From Clostridium aquiflavi (GTDB taxonomy: Bacteria; Bacillota; Clostridia; Clostridiales; Clostridiaceae): a stretch of DNA of 64,000 nt. The position numbers and the translations under genes are program-made. The notes under the pieces were generated by a model, which saw nothing but the letters and a program-made list of their open reading frames with translations, did not search any database and was not told where the DNA came from. The stretch's first letter is position 1, and every line of letters begins with the position of its first letter. The stretch is taken from positions 1-64,000 of the forward strand of contig NZ_JAVJAN010000009.1 of the NCBI RefSeq assembly GCF_031344075.1, in the 5' to 3' direction. Below, in pieces: positions 26,597-36,098 of this stretch.

Positions 26597-27835
26597 TTAT
26601 TTATTATTGCTTATATTTTTATTATCTAATATAGATATTATATATCCAAGATATATCCAGAACATAATAGATATAAAACTTATTATATAAACTAAATTAC
26701 TTTCAAATGCATTTACTGCTAATATTCCAAGTAACATGGAAGATATTGTAGTCATTTGAAGCTTTTCTTTCCCCTTCAGCTTATCTAATCTCTTTATTAT
26801 AAATACCATAATACTTATTAGAAAAATTAAAATTAATGCTAATGAAATAATTCCATTTACAGTTGCTATTTGAAGATAAATATTATGAAGTCCACCATAT
26901 TCTATTCCTGGTAAATATTCAACTATTCTAGCATTTCTTACTGCTTCTATTAAATCTGAATTTCCTACTCCAAGCAACAGATTGTCTTTTATAACAAAAC
27001 TAGCTGATTTCCATAAAATATTTCTTCCACTTGTAAAGCTATGTAGTCTGTCTTCATCAAAAGTTAATAATACACTTGAACATAATAATGGAATTATTAA
27101 TAATGCTATTCTTAAATGTTTACTTTTTAAATATACAAATATAAATAAATATATTACAGCAATTATAAGCAAATATGAACTTCTTCCATTTGCTTTTACC
27201 ATTGTAATACCTTGTATAATAACATTTAGAAGTAATAATATTTTCATCTTAATATTATTATTTTTTAACATTAAATATATACTTAATACAACTGCTAATC
27301 CTGCTGCTATAGATAAAGCATTTTGATTTACAAAAATCCCAAATGATCGACCTGTTCCAAATACCATATCAGTTGCTTGTATAGTTATCTTCTTATAGTC
27401 CACATATAATGATACTATTGATAATGGTAACATTAAAACAATATAAAAACATGATATAATATTCATTTCTTTTATATTTTGCCTTTTGCTTTTAAATACA
27501 TCTATTGTATATAAAGATGTAAATATTATTAAATTAACTATCCATATTTTGATGTTTTCCGTAGTCCTATAAGCAAATATGTTAAGTGCTAAAGTAAAAA
27601 TTATAAATAAAATTATTGGAATATCAAATTTATATATCTTTCTTGTTTTATAATCTTTAAATATCATAATTAATATTAGTAAAATACCCCATGCTAAAAC
27701 AATAGTATTTAATTTTTTTATTGCTGGAACATATAAAAAAATAGTTGCAAAACCTAAGCTGACTAATATATATAGTAATCTAAAATATAATCTGTTACCT
27801 ATAAAATTGTAAATTTTATTTAATACCTCTTTCAT
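26597..27835 (-). CDS. O-antigen ligase/polymerase-family membrane protein (Wzy/WaaL type)
   Basis: Predicted to polymerise or ligate a lipid-linked surface glycan outside the membrane. The 412-residue protein has about ten membrane segments and a large extracellular loop (about 250-320) with GRNILWKSASFVIKDNLLLG and EYGGLHNIYLQ. The latter is the usual place of the functional arginine/histidine residues of this superfamily. It overlaps the upstream glycosyltransferase gene by 20 bp and has no clear ribosome binding site, so it may rely on translational coupling. Confidence 0.82.
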   Translation of the reverse strand: MKEVLNKIYNFIGNRLYFRLLYILVSLGFATIFLYVPAIKKLNTIVLAWGILLILIMIFKDYKTRKIYKFDIPIILFIIFTLALNIFAYRTTENIKIWIVNLIIFTSLYTIDVFKSKRQNIKEMNIISCFYIVLMLPLSIVSLYVDYKKITIQATDMVFGTGRSFGIFVNQNALSIAAGLAVVLSIYLMLKNNNIKMKILLLLNVIIQGITMVKANGRSSYLLIIAVIYLFIFVYLKSKHLRIALLIIPLLCSSVLLTFDEDRLHSFTSGRNILWKSASFVIKDNLLLGVGNSDLIEAVRNARIVEYLPGIEYGGLHNIYLQIATVNGIISLALILIFLISIMVFIIKRLDKLKGKEKLQMTTISSMLLGILAVNAFESNLVYIISFISIMFWIYLGYIISILDNKNISNNK

Positions 27836-28979
27836 TTACTTTTTTATACACTCCCTTCAAATTCTTTACCAATAAATCTTCTGAATAATTTTTAACTGTC
27901 ATATCTCTAATATTGCTTTCATTATAATTTTTATAATTTTCTTTCATATATTTCAATGCAGATATTAATTGTTCTTCATTGTTTTTTTCAACAATAATTC
28001 CATTTTTTTTAGTTATTATATCTTCAGCGCCACCATTTTTAGCGCCTATAACAGGTTTGCCACAAGCTAAAGCCTCTATATATACAACGCCAAAGGTTTC
28101 ATGTTCTGATGGTAATGCAAATATATCACAATTTTTCATTTCATTAGCTACCTCTTGCCTTGATAACGCCCCTAAAAAAAATATCTGTTTTTCCATACCT
28201 ATACTTTTAACTAATTCTTCTAATGAAGATTTTAGAGACCCGTCTCCCCCTATTTTAAGTACCACATTTTCATTAATAAACACTTCTTTAAAAGATTTTA
28301 TTAACAACTCCATACCTTTTCCCTCTTCAAGAAAAGCACATGAGAAAAAAGTAAGCGTATTATTCTTTGCGTTTTTATTGCACTCTGCTTCCATATTAAA
28401 TAAAGATAAATCAACCATATTATGAATAACTTCTATATCTCTATTTACATATGTGTTAAGTTCCTTTTTTAAGCCATTACCTACTGCTATTAATGAATCA
28501 CAACTTTCATAAGCTTTATAAATATGTTTTCTATAACTATCTTTTAAATATTTTGCATACTTTAGTGATGAATGCTCTGTTATAACTAATGGTATATTAT
28601 ATTTTTTACTTATATAAGCTGCAGAAATTCCACCCCACATTGCAGAATGGGCATGTATTATATCAACTTTACCTTCTTTTTTAACTATTTCTTTATATAA
28701 TTTATCCATTCTCTTATTAAAGCTTTTAAACATTAATGGGTTCTTAGGAAAATAATTGAAATCTTTATATCTATAAGTTCTAAGGTTATCTTCTATACTA
28801 AAATTAATTTTTCTTTTTTCTTTTATTTTACCAATTAACGTAAGTGGCCAAATTTCATTATAAGCCACCGTAATTTTTTCATCACTATTAGATAATGCTT
28901 TAAACTGTTCTTTAAAAAAGCTTCCATGAACTTTATTTCTTGGTGATGAATACCACGATGGTATTACCATAATATGCAT
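27816..28979 (-). CDS. Glycosyltransferase family 4 (GT-B fold)
   Basis: Transfers a sugar from a nucleotide donor to a glycan on the inner face of the membrane. The 387-residue protein has the N-terminal HGSFFKEQF loop, HAHSAMWGG in the acceptor domain, and the GT4 E-x7-E motif in SEHETFGVVYIEALACGKPV with GGAEDII after it. Start: ATG 28979, eight bases after GAGAAG; a GTG at 28988 overlaps the previous stop codon (GTGA) and is an alternative. Donor and acceptor are unknown. Confidence 0.85.
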   Translation of the reverse strand: MHIMVIPSWYSSPRNKVHGSFFKEQFKALSNSDEKITVAYNEIWPLTLIGKIKEKRKINFSIEDNLRTYRYKDFNYFPKNPLMFKSFNKRMDKLYKEIVKKEGKVDIIHAHSAMWGGISAAYISKKYNIPLVITEHSSLKYAKYLKDSYRKHIYKAYESCDSLIAVGNGLKKELNTYVNRDIEVIHNMVDLSLFNMEAECNKNAKNNTLTFFSCAFLEEGKGMELLIKSFKEVFINENVVLKIGGDGSLKSSLEELVKSIGMEKQIFFLGALSRQEVANEMKNCDIFALPSEHETFGVVYIEALACGKPVIGAKNGGAEDIITKKNGIIVEKNNEEQLISALKYMKENYKNYNESNIRDMTVKNYSEDLLVKNLKGVYKKVNERGIK

Positions 28980-28984
28980 TTTTA

Positions 28985-30268
28985 TCACTTCTCTTCTAAT
29001 ATAGTATTTAGCTTCTTAACTATGCTATTCCATTCATATCTATAATCTGGTTCTGACTTTATATTATTACTTTTATATAAGCCTATTAACCTATATATAT
29101 TATCTTTTATTTCTTTAACAGAATTACTAGCATTAATGCACTTTTCATTATTCTCAACTATATCTTTAATTGGATCATTATCATCACCATAAATAACAAA
29201 AATTCTTGCATCCGTTCCAAAATAATCATATATTTTTGCAGGTATTTGTTTAGAATTTTTATTACCAAATAAAATTAATATTTCTGAATTTAACATATAC
29301 TTAAGTGCTTCATCAAAAGGTATTCTAGATGAAACTTTTGCTATTTCTAGATTACTTAATTTTCTTTTAACTTCAATATCATCTATGTTGCCAAAAAATA
29401 AAATATTAAGTAATTCATAGTCATCTTTATTTTCATTTTTAATCTCTTCTAACGCTTCAATGAAAGGATTTATATTTCTTAATTTAGTAAATATTTCTCC
29501 TGTATAAACCATGTTAATTTTATTGCTTTGTATAAGTGATGGAGTATTTTCTAATGATAATTTATTATATAATTCTTTATCAAATCCTCTATTTAATATA
29601 TAAGTAAAATCGCTTTTAGCTTCAACAACTTTGTATTGATTTAAGTAATCTTTTCTATTTTCTTCAGTTACAAAAATAAATTTATCTGATAATTCAACAA
29701 CCTTCTTTTCCATATTCTTTTCGATTAGTTTTTTTAATATAAAAGAATTTTGACGTGTTGAATCCTTAAGCCAAGGATCACTCCAATATGTAATCCATGG
29801 TATATTTTTGAATTTTCTTTTTATATAGTATGCACACAAATGAGAAGATGGCGGCTCATGCATTGAAAATATAACATCAAATTTTTCTTGTTGCATAAGT
29901 TGAATTCCATACTTTGCTGCTTTTTTAGCCCATCCATAATACATATCAGGTATTACAAGTGCATTTTTAATCCTTCTTAAAATTTTTCTATTTTTTATAG
30001 ATTCTTTATTTATCTTAGATACACTTTGCTTTCTAGGAATAAATTTTTTAAATATTACTCCACCATCAATTAAATGATATTTTATTTTGCTATCCATCAT
30101 AGAAAATAAATATTCATCATAATATATTGAATTTTTAGGAAAATTAACAGTTAATAAATGTATCTCATTTCCTGGAATTTCGCTTAATTTATTTAAATAC
30201 TGCAAAGTTTCTATTGCAGCTGAATTATTTATTAATGGAGAATAACAAGCTATAAATAATATTTTCAT
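28985..30268 (-). CDS. Glycosyltransferase, GT-B fold
   Basis: A 427-residue protein with an N-terminal GT-B domain (MKILFIACYSPLINNSAAIE, then WITYWSDPWLKDS) and a C-terminal domain in which the nucleotide-sugar part is divergent (IFDYFGT-like PAKIYDYFGTDARIFVI). The ATG start has AGGAGG upstream. It sits between the MurJ-type flippase gene and the GT4 gene within one run. Sugar specificity cannot be told from the sequence. Confidence 0.78.
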   Translation of the reverse strand: MKILFIACYSPLINNSAAIETLQYLNKLSEIPGNEIHLLTVNFPKNSIYYDEYLFSMMDSKIKYHLIDGGVIFKKFIPRKQSVSKINKESIKNRKILRRIKNALVIPDMYYGWAKKAAKYGIQLMQQEKFDVIFSMHEPPSSHLCAYYIKRKFKNIPWITYWSDPWLKDSTRQNSFILKKLIEKNMEKKVVELSDKFIFVTEENRKDYLNQYKVVEAKSDFTYILNRGFDKELYNKLSLENTPSLIQSNKINMVYTGEIFTKLRNINPFIEALEEIKNENKDDYELLNILFFGNIDDIEVKRKLSNLEIAKVSSRIPFDEALKYMLNSEILILFGNKNSKQIPAKIYDYFGTDARIFVIYGDDNDPIKDIVENNEKCINASNSVKEIKDNIYRLIGLYKSNNIKSEPDYRYEWNSIVKKLNTILEEK

Positions 30269-30279
30269 ATGTCCTCCTA

Positions 30280-31812
30280 TTATTTCTTCTTTACTTTGTT
30301 TAAAAATAAATTTTTTATCTCCTGTACCTCTTTTATATTAAATAAATTACATAATATAAAATAGCTTATGATACCAATAATAGTTCCAAAAATAATAATC
30401 ATTATTTTTGGTATTATTTCATCCATAAAATTTATAAATGTAATAATGACTAATCCCATTAAAATTGAATTAATAATTATCTTGAATATTTTAACAAATA
30501 AATCTTTATAAGTAAAATTACGTTCTAATTTTGTAATACTAATAAATAATAAAATCGAAGTTATCATCATAGCTATAGAAGATGCTAATGCTACTCCATA
30601 TATTCCTATAGTTTTTGATAATATTATGCTTAAACATATATTTATGATTACTCCTATAATTCCATTTACAGTTGTAATCTTAGTTTTTCCCATAGAAAAT
30701 AAAGTAGAATTTAATATATCTCTCATTCCAGTAAAAAATATTCCAACTGTATATCCAAGTAAAGCTAAACTTGTTAATTTTACTGCATATTCTGTGAATT
30801 TTCCTCTTTCATATATAATACTTACAATATCTTCTTTAAATATTATAACTCCAACTGTAATTGGTATTAAAATTAGAGCTAAATATATAAGAGATTTTTT
30901 TAATAATTCTACAAACTCATCTATTTTTTTTGCATTCCTAGCATTAGCCATCATAGGATATGCAACACTAGATATAGATGTTGTTATTATACTATTTATA
31001 AAAAATATAAGCTTTTCTGCATAACCTAATGCTGAAATAGATCCGATCTCTAATGATGATGCAATTCTTTTGTCAACTATCATATTTAGAGAATTTGCAC
31101 CCGCTGCTATAACCACTGGAATTATTAAGAATAAAATGGCTCTTAATCCTTCATCTTTTAAGTTAACAAAAAATTTATATTTATACCCATGTGATACTAA
31201 CGATGGTACTTGAACTACTACTCTAAAAAAGTTTCCTATAACATTAGCTATAGTTAATCCAATAATATCATAACTTCTAAAAAATAGTAAATACACTATC
31301 ATAGGTAAATTAAAAAACAAACCTAATATTGATGGTATAACAAAATCTTCATTAACTTGTAATAATGATGTAAAACATGCGTTAATTGACATAAATAATA
31401 AATTAATCAGTGTAATTCTAGTTAATCTAATTGCTAAAATAGTTGTTTCTGTATCAAACCCTTTTCCCAAAGCCATAACTATTTCTTTTGAAAAAATACT
31501 AGTTATAGCAAAAAATATAACTGAAATAATAAATAATATATTAATCACATTATTAGCAAAATAATACATTTCATTTTTGCCTTTTTTCGCTTTTATCTTA
31601 CTTAGTACTGGTAAAAATGATGTAGAGATTGCAAGGCCTATAAGCATAAATATAGTTTCCGGTACAGTAACAGCAATATTATATGCATCTGTATACATAC
31701 CAGCTCCAAAATTATTTGCAATAAGCATATCTCTAACAAAACCTATAACTCTGCTTATACACGATACTATCATTATTATTAAAGTAGATTTTAATAAAGT
31801 ATTCTTCTTCAT
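30280..31812 (-). CDS. murJ: MurJ/MviN-family lipid-linked oligosaccharide flippase
   Basis: MurJ flips lipid II across the membrane; relatives move other lipid-linked glycans. The 510-residue MOP-superfamily protein has about 14 membrane segments, the N-terminal SRVIGFVRDMLIANNFGAG and TDAYNIAVTVPE blocks, and basic residues lining the first half. Start ATG 31812 has AAAGGTGA upstream. It lies inside a glycan cluster between a TagA-type transferase and glycosyltransferases, so it may flip that glycan's precursor rather than, or as well as, lipid II. Confidence 0.85.
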   Translation of the reverse strand: MKKNTLLKSTLIIMIVSCISRVIGFVRDMLIANNFGAGMYTDAYNIAVTVPETIFMLIGLAISTSFLPVLSKIKAKKGKNEMYYFANNVINILFIISVIFFAITSIFSKEIVMALGKGFDTETTILAIRLTRITLINLLFMSINACFTSLLQVNEDFVIPSILGLFFNLPMIVYLLFFRSYDIIGLTIANVIGNFFRVVVQVPSLVSHGYKYKFFVNLKDEGLRAILFLIIPVVIAAGANSLNMIVDKRIASSLEIGSISALGYAEKLIFFINSIITTSISSVAYPMMANARNAKKIDEFVELLKKSLIYLALILIPITVGVIIFKEDIVSIIYERGKFTEYAVKLTSLALLGYTVGIFFTGMRDILNSTLFSMGKTKITTVNGIIGVIINICLSIILSKTIGIYGVALASSIAMMITSILLFISITKLERNFTYKDLFVKIFKIIINSILMGLVIITFINFMDEIIPKIMIIIFGTIIGIISYFILCNLFNIKEVQEIKNLFLNKVKKK

Positions 31813-31817
31813 ATTTA

Positions 31818-32531
31818 TCACCTTTTATTATACTTTAATACTTTTATTAAAAACTTAGGTATAGAAGTAAGTCTTGTTATTCTCCAAGGTTCCTTTGTCA
31901 CCCTGTAAAGCCATTCAAGTCCTAAATTTATCATCCATTTAGGTGCTCTTTTAGAAATTCCTGAAAATATATCAAAACTTCCTCCAACACCCATAAATAT
32001 ATTACAAGGTAATATATCCATATATTTTTCAATAAAATATTCTTGTCTTGGGCATCCCATAGCAATAAAAATAGCCCAAGGCTTTTTCTCTTTTATTTCA
32101 TCTATTATTTCAGCACAACTATCTAAATCAAAATATCCATTATGTAAACCGCATATATCTAAATTATTAAATTCATTTTTAATATTTTCCGCACATTTTT
32201 GAATTACTTCTTCTTTTGCTCCTAATAAATAAATAGATTTATTTTCTAAATTAGCTTTTGATAAAAGATCTTTCATAACCTCTATTCCAGCTATTTTTTC
32301 TTTTACTGGATTTTTTAACAATTTAGAAGCAAGAACTGTCCCTACCCCATCAGGAATAATTACAGAGTTGTCTTCTTTAAAACATCTATTAAGTATTTTA
32401 TCATTTAATCCATTAAATAATATCTCTGGATTTCCTGATATAATATTTATCTTTTCAAATTTCTCTATGTATTTCATCAGTTCTTTTTTGTTGCCATTAA
32501 ATATTTTAAAATTAAGTATATCTGTAAACAT
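31818..32531 (-). CDS. WecG/TagA/CpsF-family glycosyltransferase
   Basis: Family members add N-acetylmannosamine or a related sugar to undecaprenyl-PP-GlcNAc in teichoic acid or capsule synthesis. The 237-residue protein has NIISGNPEILFNGL, PDGVGTVLASKLL with the key aspartate, AMGCPRQEYFIEKY, and GVGGSFDIFSGISKRAPKW. It is first in the minus-strand glycan run and ends over the ribosome binding site of the flippase gene. The ATG has a poor ribosome binding site, but the N-terminus aligns well with the family. Confidence 0.88.
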   Translation of the reverse strand: MFTDILNFKIFNGNKKELMKYIEKFEKINIISGNPEILFNGLNDKILNRCFKEDNSVIIPDGVGTVLASKLLKNPVKEKIAGIEVMKDLLSKANLENKSIYLLGAKEEVIQKCAENIKNEFNNLDICGLHNGYFDLDSCAEIIDEIKEKKPWAIFIAMGCPRQEYFIEKYMDILPCNIFMGVGGSFDIFSGISKRAPKWMINLGLEWLYRVTKEPWRITRLTSIPKFLIKVLKYNKR

Positions 32532-32697
32532 AAAATTCGCTACTTAAAATTACAAAGTTAAAAATTTAGATATAATTTAAAGTAGTTTCTCCTTTCATTA
32601 TGTAGTATTTTCATAAATATAATACTTATTATTGATTAGACTATTATATCATATAATAAATCCCTTTTTATGTATTAAAATAATAATTTTTTAAAAT

Positions 32698-32735
32698 TGC
32701 TATGTTTTAGCAACGTGTTGATATATGCATATTAA
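32698..32735. repeat. Outer arm of a type-1 intergenic repeat
   Basis: GCTATGTTTTAGCAACGTGT followed by TGATATATGCAT matches the outer left end of 174-514 and 9195-9325. The sequence then changes at once to the terminator at 32759-32796, so this is a solo arm. The rest of the 485-bp gap (32532-33016) is AT-rich, with this arm, a terminator and the copy at 32836-33001; no gene was seen. Confidence 0.65.
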
Positions 32736-32758
32736 AACATCTTTTCCTATATATAAAA

Positions 32759-32796
32759 AGCACTAACAAAATATCTAATGCTATTTTGATAGTGCT
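32759..32796. terminator. Terminator downstream of the TPR protein gene
   Basis: A stem of about 15 bp with one mismatch: AGCACTAACAAAATA pairs with TATTTTGATAGTGCT, with an 8-nt loop. A short A-run precedes it and the T-tract is weak. It lies beyond the repeat 32836-33001, seen from the minus-strand TPR gene. Confidence 0.6.
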
Positions 32797-32835
32797 GAAA
32801 TAAAACCCTTTATTTAAAAATAGTGTTCATAATTT

Positions 32836-33001
32836 TAGTATAAGGGCGCAGTAGCATTGAAATTTACTTTTTAGAACTCTTAATAGATATTTGTTGAATT
32901 AATTGCTTGTCACAATGTTTCATTGGGAGCATGCATTAATTAGACTAATATCTGTTTTAGTGTTCTTAAAGGAAATTTCCCTGTCTACGAGCTTTATACT
33001 A
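32836..33001. repeat. Short type-2 intergenic palindromic repeat (arms plus central hairpin)
   Basis: The left end TAGTATAAGGGCGCAGTAGC mirrors the right end (CTGTCTACGAGCTTTATACTA, given as CGAGCTTTATACTA). The centre has GCTTGTCACAATGTTTCATT and GGGAGCATGC. It resembles 36882-37181 without the cassette. It ends 16 bp before the stop codon of the TPR gene. Confidence 0.8.
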
Positions 33002-33016
33002 AAATTATAAAATTAA

Positions 33017-34105
33017 CTATTTAGTTAAAGCTTTTTCTAATTGACTTACAATTTCATCTTCAGGTTTTAATTTTTTAGCAATTTCTAAATGAAGTTTTGC
33101 TTGTTCATTATCGCCTAAATTCATATAACACATTATTATGTTAGTACAAATTTCAACATCTCTTGAAGCCTCAAAAGCCTTTTTAAAGTATTTTATTGCT
33201 TCTTCATAATTACCAAGACAAGCATAATTTATACCAAGTTCATTAACTACTTCTAATATACCTGATTCAATACTTAAACTTTGATTTAAATAGTATATAG
33301 CTTTTTCATAGTTTTCTAAATTTCTATATCCAACTGCTAAGTAATAATATAAAAGTGGATTTGTTTCAAATTGGTCAACTAATGGCAATAACATTTCTAT
33401 TGCTTTTTCTGGCTTTTCATTTAAAAGCTCTATTGCTTTTTCATATTGACTTACATTGTTAATATCGTTGATTATTTGATCTATCTCTCCGCTCTTTACT
33501 CCGCCTTTATTTAGGTAGCTATTAATTTCTTCTTTAGCATTTATAAAGTCTCCATCATCTCTTAATATAAGTGCATTATACAAGTAAGGTTCTGGCATAT
33601 TTTTAAACTTTATCTTTCCTTCTTCAATATCTTGTAATAGTATTGATTTGAATTTAGAATCCTTTTCTCTCAAGGCTTCCCCTGTCAATAATAGATTTTT
33701 AAAAACCTCTTCTTCTCTATTATATATATATAATCCTTTTAATAATATATAAGCTTCTTCTAATCTTTCTTCTTTAATTCTATTAGCTATAAGACTTTTT
33801 ATAGATTCTTCGGCATTAGCAATATAAGTTAAAATAATTCCATAATCATCATTAAATCTTAATTTTTCATCACATGCAAAACATATAAACATTCCTTCAA
33901 TAAAATAATATATAGGTAAGTTCTTCATTTTTATTTCATCATTAACATTAGATGTTATATATTCTGAACTTATAGGCATATATAAATCTTTATTTTTAAA
34001 TGTCACATATTCCGGAATATTTACAGTCTTTTTAAATCCCTCTATATCCATTTCTAAAAATAATATCTTACTTAATTTTTCCTTCAACATTGTTTTATAA
34101 TCCAT
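33017..34105 (-). CDS. Tetratricopeptide-repeat protein of unknown function
   Basis: A 362-residue cytosolic protein. The C-terminal part (about 225-360) has four or so TPR units (for example LLYYYLAVGYRNLENYEKAI and ELGINYACLGNYEEAIKYFK), a protein-protein interaction scaffold. The N-terminal 220 residues have no family that I recognise. The ATG has AGGTGGTG upstream. It lies 99 bp after the phosphohexomutase gene and could be cotranscribed with it. Partners are unknown. Confidence 0.8.
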   Translation of the reverse strand: MDYKTMLKEKLSKILFLEMDIEGFKKTVNIPEYVTFKNKDLYMPISSEYITSNVNDEIKMKNLPIYYFIEGMFICFACDEKLRFNDDYGIILTYIANAEESIKSLIANRIKEERLEEAYILLKGLYIYNREEEVFKNLLLTGEALREKDSKFKSILLQDIEEGKIKFKNMPEPYLYNALILRDDGDFINAKEEINSYLNKGGVKSGEIDQIINDINNVSQYEKAIELLNEKPEKAIEMLLPLVDQFETNPLLYYYLAVGYRNLENYEKAIYYLNQSLSIESGILEVVNELGINYACLGNYEEAIKYFKKAFEASRDVEICTNIIMCYMNLGDNEQAKLHLEIAKKLKPEDEIVSQLEKALTK

Positions 34106-34204
34106 TATGTTACACCACCTAATTTTATCTTGATAGTATTTAAGAACAAAAGCTGTCTCAAATGATTATTATATCACTTAAAACAGCTTATTTGTAGAAT
34201 TAAT

Positions 34205-35932
34205 TTAGTTTAATTTTTCATTAATTAATTTCATGACATTTTCTTTGAATTCTGATATTTGCTTTTCAGCATCAGTCAAGCTATTTCCCTTAATAGATAA
34301 ATAAACTTTCATTTTGGGTTCAGTTCCTGACGGTCTCACTACAAAATAAGAATCATCTTCAAGTATAAATTTTAATACATTTGATTTTGGTAAATCAATT
34401 GCTACCTTACTTCCGTTTTCTACATCTTCATCCATACTTAATTTATAATCTAATTTTCTGACTACTTTTACATTATTAATTTCACTTACTTTACTATTTC
34501 TCATAGCATCTATACAAGAAGCTATTTTTTCTTGACCTTCTTTTCCTGCTAATTCTAAAGATACAAGAGTTTCTTTAAAGTATCCATATTTTTCATATAA
34601 TTCTATTAAAGCATCATATAAACTCTTTCCATGTTCTTTATAATATAAACACATTTCACATATTAACATTGAAGCTATTACTGCATCTTTGTCACGAACA
34701 AAGTCTCCTGCAAGATATCCATAACTTTCTTCAAATCCAAATAAGTAAGTATGTTCTCCTGATTCTTTAAATTCTCTTATCTTTTCTCCTATATATTTAA
34801 ATCCAGTTAGTACATCTAATATTTCTATATTAAAATCATCAGCAATTGCTTTAGCACCTTCTGTAGTTACTATTGTCTTAATAACTACTCCATTTTCAGG
34901 TAACTTATTCGTTTCTTTTAATGAACTTAACATATAATGAGTTAATAATAATCCAGTTTGGTTACCAGTTAAAACTTTGTATTCACCTTTGCTGTCTTTT
35001 ACAACAACACCAATTCTATCACAATCAGGATCTGTTCCAAATATGATATCTGGATTTGTGCTTTGTGCCATATTTAAAGCTAATTTAAATACATCTGGAT
35101 TTTCTGGATTAGGATAAGATGCTGTTGGAAAGTTTCCATCTGGAGCTTCTTGTTCTTTTACAACTTCTACATTTGTATATCCTAATTCTTTTAATACTCT
35201 TCTAACTGGAACATTGCCTGATCCATGAATTGGAGTATATATAACATTTAAAGTATTAGCTTTTTCACTAACTAATTCTTTTCTAATAGTTAAAGATTTT
35301 ACTTTTTCCATATAAACTTTATCTAATTCTTCACCTACATATTCAAGTAAACCTTTTTCTAAAGCATCTTTTTCATCTATAATTTTAATTTGTGAAAAAT
35401 CTTCAATTTGGTTAACACAAGTTATTATTTTGTTAGCTTTGTCATCTGTAACTTGTCCTCCAAATTCATCATAAACCTTATATCCATTATATTGTTTTGG
35501 ATTATGTGAAGCGGTTACAACTATTCCACCACTACATTTTAATTCTCTTGTAGCAAAAGATAACACTGGTGTTGGTCTTAAACTTTCATATAAGTATACT
35601 TTTACATTGTTAGCGCATAATGTAAGTGCTGCTGCCTTAGCAAATTCCTTTGACATATTTCTAGAATCGTATGCAATTGCAACTGCTGGTTTGTTAAAGT
35701 TTTCATTTAAGTAATTAGCAAAACCTTGAGTGGCTTTTGAAACACTATATACATTCATTCTGTTGCTTCCTGCACCAATTACACCTCTTAATCCACCTGT
35801 ACCAAACTCTAAATCTTTATAAAATCTATCTTCTATTTCTTTTTCATCACATATAGCTTTTAATTCATTCTTTGTTTCTTCATTTATACTCTCAGAATTA
35901 AGCCATGAGTTATATTTTTCTTTATAATCCAT
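34205..35932 (-). CDS. Alpha-phosphoglucomutase / phosphomannomutase family enzyme
   Basis: Interconverts hexose 1- and 6-phosphates, feeding nucleotide sugars for wall and surface glycans. The 575-residue protein has the phosphoserine loop TASHNP (Ser142), the metal loop DPDCDR (301-306), the sugar-binding GFEESYGYL, and the phosphate-binding RPSGTEPKMK. Length matches the PgcA-type (about 570-580) rather than bacterial GlmM (about 450). The ATG has GGGAGGGA upstream. Glucose versus mannose preference cannot be read from the sequence. Confidence 0.9.
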   Translation of the reverse strand: MDYKEKYNSWLNSESINEETKNELKAICDEKEIEDRFYKDLEFGTGGLRGVIGAGSNRMNVYSVSKATQGFANYLNENFNKPAVAIAYDSRNMSKEFAKAAALTLCANNVKVYLYESLRPTPVLSFATRELKCSGGIVVTASHNPKQYNGYKVYDEFGGQVTDDKANKIITCVNQIEDFSQIKIIDEKDALEKGLLEYVGEELDKVYMEKVKSLTIRKELVSEKANTLNVIYTPIHGSGNVPVRRVLKELGYTNVEVVKEQEAPDGNFPTASYPNPENPDVFKLALNMAQSTNPDIIFGTDPDCDRIGVVVKDSKGEYKVLTGNQTGLLLTHYMLSSLKETNKLPENGVVIKTIVTTEGAKAIADDFNIEILDVLTGFKYIGEKIREFKESGEHTYLFGFEESYGYLAGDFVRDKDAVIASMLICEMCLYYKEHGKSLYDALIELYEKYGYFKETLVSLELAGKEGQEKIASCIDAMRNSKVSEINNVKVVRKLDYKLSMDEDVENGSKVAIDLPKSNVLKFILEDDSYFVVRPSGTEPKMKVYLSIKGNSLTDAEKQISEFKENVMKLINEKLN

Positions 35933-36098
35933 ATATGTTCCCTCCCATTTGTATAAATCATTTGTTAAACATTTATACTAACTTAACAAAATTTTACTTA
36001 ATACTTCTATTATTATACAATACTTATCCATAATAAAAAATAGTTTTTTTAATATTTTATAGTATTTAGTAATAAATTTTTCCAATTACTAACATTTC

